From: DUUI01 sp964627845
GTDB lineage: Bacteria; Bacillota_I; Bacilli_A; Erysipelotrichales; Erysipelotrichaceae
Assembly: GCA_964627845.1 (NCBI GenBank)
Contig: CAZVKL010000010.1
Coordinates: 1-35,499 of the forward strand
Reading direction: 5' to 3'
DNA: 35,499 nt
The notes under the pieces are model-generated. The model was given only the letters and a program-made list of their open reading frames with translations, had not been told where the DNA came from and searched no databases. The translations under genes and the position numbers were made by a program. Positions 23,649 through 31,069 of this stretch are shown here, piece after piece. Each line of letters opens with the position of its first letter. Positions within the stretch are counted from its first letter, which is position 1.

Positions 23649-25236
23649 AAATTGTCTGATAATGTCCCATTTGTACCTTACCTAATGGTGCATTTGGGAT
23701 TTTTTTAAGTTGGGAAACCGAGGTATATGCGACACCAACTGAACTTGAAGTCATGAAGCGTGAATGATAGGCTGCTAAGTTAGCACCAAAGCGAATTAAG
23801 CGTTCGTTCAAATCATCCAGTTTCTTGTCTACAATAACATGGCTTCCAGCACCATCTAATATATGAAACCAAGTATCGGTTTTTCGAGCGGCCTTAAAAG
23901 TTAAAAAGTCATTTTGAACATTTGTCGTTCCATAATGAAAGTGGACATCATCAAATTCAATGCTTTGATACTTGATTGGCTCTTCTTTCTTTTTGCGCTT
24001 GGGACCAGCTTTCTTCTTATGAATAATCCCTTTGTCCATTAATTCCTGTCTAATTTGGTAGGCATTAGCCACATCCGCTTGTTTAATCTGATGGGTTAGG
24101 CCTTCATAATATTCGATGTCATATTCAACCAGTTGTAGTTGGTGTCGAATATGACTAACTCCTTTTTTAAGTTTTCGATATTTTGTATAAAATAATTGAG
24201 CATTATCAATTCCATTAAGTCTGGAGTCTAATTCAATGCGTTGAGGTTCATTGTTAAAGTTAGTCAATGTTATACTAGAGGTGCCCTTATCAATTGTTTG
24301 GCCATACGTCATGAGTAAATCGCCCAAGTCTTTGTATTCTTGGTAGGACTCAGCTTGTCTGAGCTGGACCTGGAGTTTATCATGTTTGTTTTTGGATTTT
24401 TTTAACTCACGCTTAATTATCTTTTGAAGATTGCCTGTGTGCTTTTTAATGCGCTGCTGGTTGACACTTTCTAAGTAAACTCTTTCAAGTCCTTCCATCA
24501 ATGGCATTTTTTGATAATCAAGATGAAGATGTTTTAATTCAATCGCATGAAAGTTTAAGTTGGTATGGATATAGAGTTGATTGGATTCTCTAAGTTGTTT
24601 CAAAATGACATTAAAGTCTTCGTTGTTTCTTAAACGATAATCAATTTCAGCTGCCAGTAAAGGTGAAAACCCATGAAATTGTTTGACCAGAGATGGTTCT
24701 AAATCAATCTCGGCCTGAAATTCAAATGGATTTTTCTTTTCTTCAAGAGGTGGTAAGTCATAGTGCGCACCACTAAAAATAATGCGTTTTGTGTTTTCAT
24801 AAGGGGCAATCCGATTAAAGGCATCCAATATCTTATTCTCTTGATCAATTAAGATGACATTGGCATATTTACCCATAAGTTCAATCATCAAACGATGTTG
24901 GACATCATCCCCTAAATCATTTCGATTATCAATCTGGATTTCTACAACGCGATCTAAACCAATCTGATTCATGGATTTAATCCATCCATTTTCTAAATGC
25001 TTCCTTAACAGCATAACAAAATGATTGGGTTCGCTCATTCGAACAAATGGTTCTGTGGTGATTGATATTCGGTTACTGATTGAATCAATTGAAAACACCA
25101 AATTTATTTTTTGGTGGTTATAACATTCAAAAATCAACTCGTTCTCTGAGATTTGAGCAATCCGATTAATTCGTAGTGGTAATTCCTCTTGAATCAGCCG
25201 AGTTATGTTGTTTAATAATATTCCATCTAATGCCAT
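23518..25236 (-). CDS. rqcH: RqcH/Rqc2 homologue, ribosome-associated quality control NFACT protein
   Basis: Binds stalled 50S-peptidyl-tRNA complexes and recruits tRNA-Ala for C-terminal Ala tailing; fibronectin-binding-protein-like in older annotations. 572 aa, equal to Bacillus RqcH. The NFACT-N domain begins MALDGILLNN, and the functional Asp-Arg pair is at 95-96 (IGLDRVVEI). Coiled coils span about 260-420; a basic linker (KKKAGPKRKKKEE) precedes NFACT-R with TDTWFHILDGAGSHVIV. Residues 530-572 lie antisense to the metallopeptidase gene, and the last 25-30 (DKMMESDSSQ...) look like an extra tail. The start lies 6 bases after TAGAAT without a Shine-Dalgarno. Lies upstream of gmk as in Bacillus (yloA). 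Confidence 0.94.
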   Translation of the reverse strand: MALDGILLNNITRLIQEELPLRINRIAQISENELIFECYNHQKINLVFSIDSISNRISITTEPFVRMSEPNHFVMLLRKHLENGWIKSMNQIGLDRVVEIQIDNRNDLGDDVQHRLMIELMGKYANVILIDQENKILDAFNRIAPYENTKRIIFSGAHYDLPPLEEKKNPFEFQAEIDLEPSLVKQFHGFSPLLAAEIDYRLRNNEDFNVILKQLRESNQLYIHTNLNFHAIELKHLHLDYQKMPLMEGLERVYLESVNQQRIKKHTGNLQKIIKRELKKSKNKHDKLQVQLRQAESYQEYKDLGDLLMTYGQTIDKGTSSITLTNFNNEPQRIELDSRLNGIDNAQLFYTKYRKLKKGVSHIRHQLQLVEYDIEYYEGLTHQIKQADVANAYQIRQELMDKGIIHKKKAGPKRKKKEEPIKYQSIEFDDVHFHYGTTNVQNDFLTFKAARKTDTWFHILDGAGSHVIVDKKLDDLNERLIRFGANLAAYHSRFMTSSSVGVAYTSVSQLKKIPNAPLGKVQMGHYQTIFIDPIDPLLMSDSLDQIGTTRDKMMESDSSQTDEPLHELPPNK

Positions 25237-25242
25237 GCCTTA

Positions 25243-25251
25243 ATTCTATCA
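25243..25251 (-). promoter_or_regulatory. rqcH promoter, extended -10, predicted leaderless
   Basis: On the minus strand TGATAGAAT (TGN plus TAGAAT at 25248-25243), exactly 6 bases from the ATG at 25236. No good -35. Confidence 0.6.
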
Positions 25252-25276
25252 CACTTATTGAAAAGTGTACTCTTCA

Positions 25277-25305
25277 TTGACAAAAAGTATTGTAAAGACT
25301 AGAAT
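25277..25305 (+). promoter_or_regulatory. gmk promoter
   Basis: Perfect TTGACA (25277-25282), a 17-bp spacer and TAGAAT (25300-25305). The predicted leader is only about 14 nt and starts at AAGGCGGTG. Confidence 0.85.
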
Positions 25306-25325
25306 TAATACAAGGCGGTGAGAAC

Positions 25326-25901
25326 ATGAAAAGAGGACTATTAATTGTATTTAGTGGCCCAAGTGGGGTTGGTAAAGGAACAATAAGAAATTTATTCATT
25401 AATAATGAAGAACTTAATTTAGCGTTCTCTATTTCTATGACCACGCGTAAACCAAGAGTTAATGAAGTGGATGGCCAAGATTACTTCTTTGTGAGTCGTG
25501 ATGAATTTGAGAAAGCCATTAAACAAGATAAATTGTTGGAATATGCTGAGTTTGTTGGTTCATATTATGGGACACCTCTTGATTATGTAAACAAACTTAG
25601 GGATGAAGGCAAAAATGTATTATTAGAAATTGAAGTGCAGGGTGCCTTACAAGTTCAAGAAAAAGTAAAAGATGCATTGAGTATCTTTATTGTTCCACCA
25701 TCATTTGAAGAATTAGAAAGACGGATTCGAGGTCGTCGCTCAGAACCTGAAGAAGTGATTCAACAACGCCTTGCGAAAGCGAGCGCTGAATTAGAAATGA
25801 TGGGACGATATAAATACGTTATCTGTAATGATGACCCACAATTAGCAGCAGATCTTGCGGCGCTTATTATCAAAAGACATACCCAAACAGCTCATGACTA
25901 A
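25326..25901 (+). CDS. gmk: Guanylate kinase
   Basis: Phosphorylates GMP to GDP in guanine nucleotide synthesis; 191 aa. P-loop GPSGVGKGT at 11-19, GMP-binding SMTTRKPRVNEVDGQDYFF and EFVGSYYGTPLDYV, LLEIEVQGALQV, and the lid RRIRGRRSEPEEVIQQRL. Start supported by AAGGCGG. In Bacillus gmk is followed by rpoZ and coaBC before priA; here priA follows after 25 bases and both genes are absent. A terminator-like hairpin overlaps the stop, so transcription into priA may be only partial. Confidence 0.97.
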   Translation: MKRGLLIVFSGPSGVGKGTIRNLFINNEELNLAFSISMTTRKPRVNEVDGQDYFFVSRDEFEKAIKQDKLLEYAEFVGSYYGTPLDYVNKLRDEGKNVLLEIEVQGALQVQEKVKDALSIFIVPPSFEELERRIRGRRSEPEEVIQQRLAKASAELEMMGRYKYVICNDDPQLAADLAALIIKRHTQTAHD

Positions 25902-25916
25902 TTGAGTTGTTTTTTA
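25886..25916 (+). terminator. Terminator-like hairpin between gmk and priA
   Basis: 9-bp stem, AACAGCTCA (25886-25894) with TGAGTTGTT (25903-25911, one G-U), 8-nt loop, then TTTT. It starts inside the end of gmk and finishes just before the priA ribosome binding site, so it may attenuate rather than fully stop transcription. Confidence 0.65.
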
Positions 25917-25926
25917 AAGGAGGACC

Positions 25927-28065
25927 ATGTTTTTAGTTGATGTTTATACCCAAAACCCAATTCAACATAATCAGCGATTGACCTATCAATCGGATTTTTT
26001 AATACAACAAGGTTGCCGTGTTTTAGTTCCTTTAAGAAACAGTCAGGTCGTGGGGTTTGTCGATCGAAGTTATGAAGGAACATCCGAATTTGATGTTAAA
26101 AAAATCATTGAAGTCATTGATGAAGAACCAATCCTTAATGATGAATTATTAGCGTTAGCACAGTGGTTAAGCTTCATGACCTTGTCCCCCTTGATTCGAT
26201 GCCTTCAAGCCATTTTACCTAATCCTTTGAGACCACAAAAGAATGCGAAGAAAGCTCGTTTAATAAGAATGATCAAAGTGAAAGATGATTCAATTAAATT
26301 AACCCCTCACCAACAAAAGATTGTGGATGATTTAAAAAGGGTTGGCGAATTAACTTACAGTGAAGGGCTAAAGAAATATAAAACAAGTTTAAGAACCTTA
26401 ATTAAGAATCATATCATTGACGTGTTTGAGATTGAAAAAGAATACCAAGAACAACCAATCCAACAATCGTCTCATCATAAACAATTAACACCGGACCAAC
26501 AAAAAGCAGTGGATGCCATTGCATTAAATAAGACCTCGGTTTCACTATTGTTTGGGGCTACAGGGTCTGGTAAAACAGAAGTCTATTTACAAGTTGCTCA
26601 AAAAGTAATCGATAGTGGACAACAAGTTTTAATCTTAGTCCCTGAAATTAGTTTGACTCCACAAATGATTGAACGATTTCAGTCTCGGTTTGGTCAAGAT
26701 ATTGGTATTTATCATTCGGGTCTTAATGACCAAGAAAAATATGAGCAATATCAACGCGTTAGAAATAGAGACGTCAATATTGTTGTAGGCACTAGGTCAT
26801 GTGTCTTTTTGCCATTCTCAAACCTAGGGCTAATTGTTTTAGATGAAGAACATGACACTTCGTTTAAACAAGAAAGTGTTCCATATTATCACGCAAGAGA
26901 AGTTGCTTTAAAGCGTGCACAAACCCATCAATGTCCTGTCATCTTGGGTTCTGCGAGTCCATCCTTAGAAACTTATGCCAAAGCCATCAAGGGCGTTTAT
27001 CATTTATTAGAATTACCACAGCGGATTAATCAATCCTTTCCAGAGATCAAAGTGATTGATATGAAAGCTCAACTAAGAGCGTTAAAAGATGATGTGATAA
27101 GTCTGCCCCTGGATGAGGCGATAAAGTCAGCTTTAAGTAAGAATGAACAGATTATTTTATTGTTGAATCGACGTTCTTATTCACCCATCGTACAATGTCA
27201 GAATTGTATGGAAGCATTACAATGTCCAAACTGCGATACAACATTGGCGTATCATAAAGATAGTCAAACTTACTTATGTCATACTTGTGGCTATTCTCAA
27301 AACAATAATATTTGCCCAAACTGTAAAGGCAAAGCGATTATGATGAAGGGGGTAGGGACCCAACGCCTTCAAGAGATTGTTGAGTCAAAATACCCTCAAG
27401 CCAAAGTAGGACGATTGGATGCGGACACGTCTCGTTTAAAGAATGCGCATTTTAAAATATTGAATCAATTTCAGAATCGTGATATTGATATTTTGGTAGG
27501 CACCCAGATGATTGCGAAAGGATTAGACATGCCCTTTGTTACTTTAGTGGGTATCTTACAAGCAGATAGTGCCTTAATGCATGATGATTTCTCGAGTACG
27601 GAAAAAGCATTTAGTCTTATCTTACAAGCATCTGGAAGAGCGGGTCGACATGATCTAGATGGTCAAGTTTACGTTCAATCGTATATTCCAGATCATTATG
27701 CTATAGGCTACGCATTAAGACAGAACTATATTGGGTTTTTTCAACAAGAAATGAAATATCGACATCAAGGTCAGTATCCGCCATATACTTACTTTTGTGA
27801 GATACTGTTAAGCCATAAATCTCAAGAAGTGATTAATGAATTAGCCTTTAAAATAGTGTATGCTTGTAAACAATATTCTTTAAATACCTTAGGTCCTGCC
27901 CCATTAAGAAAATTATCGACCCTACATCGCAGCAGAATCATTATTCGAAGCAAAGATAATTTATCGATGATAAAATCGTTGCATCAAATCCAAGAACAAC
28001 TCCAATTACCCAAAGAAAGGGTGCGAGTGGTATTCAATGTTAATCCACTTCATTTGAGTTCATGA
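25927..28065 (+). CDS. priA: Primosomal protein N' (PriA helicase)
   Basis: 3'-5' DNA helicase that restarts stalled replication forks; 712 aa, shorter than the 805 of B. subtilis. An N-terminal 3'BD/winged-helix region (1-185) is followed by the helicase core with Walker A GATGSGKT (211-218) and DEEH (306-309). The zinc region has eight Cys in paired CxxC motifs (CQNC, CPNC, CHTC, CPNC). GTQMIAKGLDMPFVTLVG and LQASGRAGR follow. AAAGGAGG precedes the ATG at 25927. It ends in ATGA overlapping rsmB and heads the operon priA-rsmB-rlmN-stp-prkC-rsgA-rpe-thiN. The def and fmt genes usually found next are missing. Confidence 0.97.
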   Translation: MFLVDVYTQNPIQHNQRLTYQSDFLIQQGCRVLVPLRNSQVVGFVDRSYEGTSEFDVKKIIEVIDEEPILNDELLALAQWLSFMTLSPLIRCLQAILPNPLRPQKNAKKARLIRMIKVKDDSIKLTPHQQKIVDDLKRVGELTYSEGLKKYKTSLRTLIKNHIIDVFEIEKEYQEQPIQQSSHHKQLTPDQQKAVDAIALNKTSVSLLFGATGSGKTEVYLQVAQKVIDSGQQVLILVPEISLTPQMIERFQSRFGQDIGIYHSGLNDQEKYEQYQRVRNRDVNIVVGTRSCVFLPFSNLGLIVLDEEHDTSFKQESVPYYHAREVALKRAQTHQCPVILGSASPSLETYAKAIKGVYHLLELPQRINQSFPEIKVIDMKAQLRALKDDVISLPLDEAIKSALSKNEQIILLLNRRSYSPIVQCQNCMEALQCPNCDTTLAYHKDSQTYLCHTCGYSQNNNICPNCKGKAIMMKGVGTQRLQEIVESKYPQAKVGRLDADTSRLKNAHFKILNQFQNRDIDILVGTQMIAKGLDMPFVTLVGILQADSALMHDDFSSTEKAFSLILQASGRAGRHDLDGQVYVQSYIPDHYAIGYALRQNYIGFFQQEMKYRHQGQYPPYTYFCEILLSHKSQEVINELAFKIVYACKQYSLNTLGPAPLRKLSTLHRSRIIIRSKDNLSMIKSLHQIQEQLQLPKERVRVVFNVNPLHLSS

Positions 28066-29270
28066 AAAATCAACGAGAAATAAGCTATGACATTTTAGTG
28101 AATAAACAATATGCGAACTTAGAATTAAAGAAGTTAAGCAATCATCCACATAAATCATTCATTACCCGTTTAGTTTACACATGTTACCAACAGGATGAAC
28201 TTTTAAAGTTCCAATACTCAGATTTATTACATACAACGGTTCCTGATGAAATCGAGACTATTTTATTAATGGCTGCTGCCCAGAAATACTTCTTTAATCA
28301 GGTTGAAGATTATGCGTTAGTCAACGAAAGTGTCAACTTAGCTAAAAAAGTAAATCGAAAATATAGTAACTTAGTGAATGCGGTCCTTAAAAAAATGATA
28401 CAAAGAGAATTTAGATATTCTAACTCTGGTGATGAGGTTCTTGATTTATCCATTAATACGAGCCATCCTATTTGGATGACAAAATTGTTAATTGCGCAGT
28501 ATGGGTTACAACAAACTAAAGACCTCTTGCATCATCACAACACACAACCCCCTCTCTACATTCGACTTAATGAAAAGAAGATTGAAGTCGAGGAGGCATT
28601 AACCAATTATCCAATTTATAAAATTGATAACCAATTTGTTGCGGATTCGACTGTCTTTAGGACTGATGCCTTAGAAAATGGATTAATGTTGGTTCAAGAC
28701 CGTAATTCTCAACAATTAATCAATTATATAAAATTTAATGAGGATGATAATGTCTTGGATGCTTGTACAGCACCAGGAACAAAACTAACTCAAATGGCCG
28801 ATCAAGTTTTAGATGGACAGTGTGTCGGGGTTGATGTGCATGAACATCGAATCGAGCTCACAAGACAACTTGTTGAACGTTGGGGAAATGATAATGTTGA
28901 CTTGATTACATCTGATATTCTGGATTATGAAACTGATCAACGATTTGATAAGATTCTTTGTGATGTTCCTTGTAGTGGCTTAGGGGTTATACGAAGAAAG
29001 CCTGATTTAAAACGACGTATCCATCCAGAAGATTTGGATGCTTTAGAATTATTACAAGCTCAGATTCTAAATCATGTTAAACAGTTTCTTAAGATTGGTG
29101 GGCAATTGATTTATTCTACTTGTACCTTGAATAAAAAAGAGAACCAGAAACAGGTTGAAAAATTCTTAAAAGACAACCAAGCCTTTACTTGTCTTTCTGA
29201 AGAAACTTTATGGGGCCCACAAAACGATGGGGATAGCTTTTATAAAGCCATATTGGTTAAGAACCAGTAG
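28062..29270 (+). CDS. rsmB: 16S rRNA (cytosine967-C5)-methyltransferase RsmB
   Basis: 402 aa. An N-terminal NusB-like helical domain (about 1-135) is joined to a SAM-dependent m5C methyltransferase domain. SAM motif DACTAPGTKLTQMA (family form DACAAPGGK; the second Gly is Thr here). Catalytic motifs DVPCSGLGVIRRKPDLK (Cys of PCSG) and YSTCTLNKKENQ (nucleophile Cys of TC). Its ATG overlaps the priA stop, so it is translationally coupled. Cluster position matches Bacillus yloM. Confidence 0.95.
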   Translation: MKNQREISYDILVNKQYANLELKKLSNHPHKSFITRLVYTCYQQDELLKFQYSDLLHTTVPDEIETILLMAAAQKYFFNQVEDYALVNESVNLAKKVNRKYSNLVNAVLKKMIQREFRYSNSGDEVLDLSINTSHPIWMTKLLIAQYGLQQTKDLLHHHNTQPPLYIRLNEKKIEVEEALTNYPIYKIDNQFVADSTVFRTDALENGLMLVQDRNSQQLINYIKFNEDDNVLDACTAPGTKLTQMADQVLDGQCVGVDVHEHRIELTRQLVERWGNDNVDLITSDILDYETDQRFDKILCDVPCSGLGVIRRKPDLKRRIHPEDLDALELLQAQILNHVKQFLKIGGQLIYSTCTLNKKENQKQVEKFLKDNQAFTCLSEETLWGPQNDGDSFYKAILVKNQ

Positions 29271-29301
29271 CTGAATATGGTATTATTAATTAGGTGAGAA
29301 A

Positions 29302-30333
29302 ATGAAGATTCAGATTACAGATTTAACATTAGAACAGCTGACACAGTGGTGTGTCCAAAACAATGAGAAACCATTTCGTGCGAAGCAAATATTTAAATGG
29401 CTTTATCAAAAACGAGTTGATTCTTTTTATGAGATGAGCGATATCTCTAAAGAGACTCAACAGAAGCTTGATGAGGCTTTTGAACTACGAACGCTTAGGA
29501 AACATCTAAAACAAGTGTCAAAAGATAAAACAGAGAAATATTTATTTCAAACATCCGATGGTTTTTACATTGAAAGTGTTTTGATGACTCAAGATTATGG
29601 CTTATCAATCTGTGTGACATCACAAATTGGCTGTAATATGGGTTGTCGTTTTTGTGCATCTGGATTATTAAAAAAGAAAAGAAATTTAAAAACAAGTGAA
29701 ATTGTTGAACAAGTTCTACAGGTTCAAAATGAACATGAAGAAAGAATTTCAAATATTGTCGTAATGGGCATCGGTGAACCTTTTGATAATTATGAGAATG
29801 TGATGGACTTTGTCTCCATTGTCAATCATGATTTAGGCCTGGGGATTGGAGCGAGAAAAATTACCATCTCGACTTGTGGTTTGGCGGATCGAATAAAAGA
29901 TTTCGCGGATGCACAAACTCAAGTTAATTTAGCCATTTCATTACATGCACCTAACGATCAATTACGTTCTGATATTATGCCAATTAATCAAGCTTATCCA
30001 TTAGATGACTTGTTTGATAGTTTACGATATTATTTACAAAAGAATAATCGCCGGTTAACCTTTGAATACATCTTATTAAAAGGAATTAATGATACTAAAG
30101 AGCATGCCTATCAATTAGTGGATCTAATTAAGGGGATGAATGCGTATGTCAACTTGATCCCGTATAACCCTGTTTCAGAGCATGGTTATCAACCTTCAGA
30201 TTTAAAAACCAGTTTGGCTTTTTATGACATATTAATGAAAAACAAGATTCAATGTACCTTAAGAAAAGAACAAGGCCAAGATATCGATGCGGCTTGTGGA
30301 CAATTAAGAGCCAAGCATGAAGAGAGGGCATAG
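29302..30333 (+). CDS. rlmN: Dual-specificity 23S rRNA A2503 / tRNA A37 methyltransferase RlmN (radical SAM)
   Basis: 343 aa. Radical SAM cluster motif CNMGCRFC (Cys111, 115, 118). The two mechanistic cysteines that shuttle the methyl group are also seen: Cys104 in SICVTSQIGC and Cys332 in AACGQL, matching E. coli Cys118 and Cys355. Other signatures: NIVVMGIGEPFDNYENV, ISTCGL, LAISLHAPND and LIPYNPV. Start supported by AGGTGAG. Presence of Cys104 and Cys332 excludes a loss-of-function reading; Cfr-type C8 methylation is unlikely given the conserved Bacillota locus. Confidence 0.96.
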   Translation: MKIQITDLTLEQLTQWCVQNNEKPFRAKQIFKWLYQKRVDSFYEMSDISKETQQKLDEAFELRTLRKHLKQVSKDKTEKYLFQTSDGFYIESVLMTQDYGLSICVTSQIGCNMGCRFCASGLLKKKRNLKTSEIVEQVLQVQNEHEERISNIVVMGIGEPFDNYENVMDFVSIVNHDLGLGIGARKITISTCGLADRIKDFADAQTQVNLAISLHAPNDQLRSDIMPINQAYPLDDLFDSLRYYLQKNNRRLTFEYILLKGINDTKEHAYQLVDLIKGMNAYVNLIPYNPVSEHGYQPSDLKTSLAFYDILMKNKIQCTLRKEQGQDIDAACGQLRAKHEERA

Positions 30334-30334
30334 T

Positions 30335-31069
30335 ATGAAAATCATCAAAAGCACTCAAACAGGTTTAGTGCGAAAGAACAACCAAGATAATTATTTAGTG
30401 AAACAATCCAAAGACAACGATGTGACCTTATTAATGGTTTTGGATGGAGTCGGTGGATCCAATGCCGGTGAAGTAGCCTCTGCAACGGTTGCTAACTTAT
30501 TTGGTGCCTACTTTGAAGGATTAGAACCAAAAGATTCTTTAGAAGAGTATCGGAAATGGGCGATGAAGGCCTTAGATGAGATAAATCATGAAGTTTATTA
30601 TTTATCGCATCAGAAAAATCAGTTTGTTGGCATGTCAACAACCTGCGTCTTAGCTTTCTTCTGTGAATATGGTCAATTCTTTATAAATGTGGGTGATTCC
30701 AGAATTTATATGATTGATCATCGAGACCAACTCATTTTGTTAAGTACCGATCATTCACTGGTCAATGATTTATTAGTCAAAGGATCTATTACCGTGGAAG
30801 AAGCACATAATCATCCGATGAAACATGCTTTAACCAATGCGATTGGGATTTATCCAAATCTTCGCTGTGATTATCATGAGATTCAGATGCCTTACAAAAA
30901 GATATTATTATGTACCGATGGATTAAGTGGTTATGTCGAACATGACTTGATCCAAGAAATACTAGTCAATGAAGAAACATCACTTGAAGTGAAGAAGAAT
31001 GAACTGAACAAAGCGGTCAATGATGCGGGTGCGATTGATAACTATACGTTCATCATCATGGAGGTTTAA
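30335..31069 (+). CDS. stp: PP2C-type Ser/Thr protein phosphatase (Stp/PrpC)
   Basis: Dephosphorylates PrkC and its targets; 244 aa, typical. Metal-binding motifs: NNQDN with Asp18, LDGVGGSNAGE with Asp37-Gly38, STTCVLAF, VGDSRIYM, STDHSLVNDL, LLCTDGLSGYV and the C-terminal IDNYTFIIM. The start at 30335 follows GAGAGGG, one base after the rlmN stop; the frame upstream lies in rlmN. The prkC start immediately follows its stop, so kinase and phosphatase are made together. Confidence 0.96.
   Translation: MKIIKSTQTGLVRKNNQDNYLVKQSKDNDVTLLMVLDGVGGSNAGEVASATVANLFGAYFEGLEPKDSLEEYRKWAMKALDEINHEVYYLSHQKNQFVGMSTTCVLAFFCEYGQFFINVGDSRIYMIDHRDQLILLSTDHSLVNDLLVKGSITVEEAHNHPMKHALTNAIGIYPNLRCDYHEIQMPYKKILLCTDGLSGYVEHDLIQEILVNEETSLEVKKNELNKAVNDAGAIDNYTFIIMEV

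Noticed and set aside
29245..29301. Possible separate rlmN promoter with TTGGTT and TATTAT
   Set aside because: The spacer is 22 bp, outside the workable range, and the small GGTT/AACC hairpin is too weak to be a terminator.
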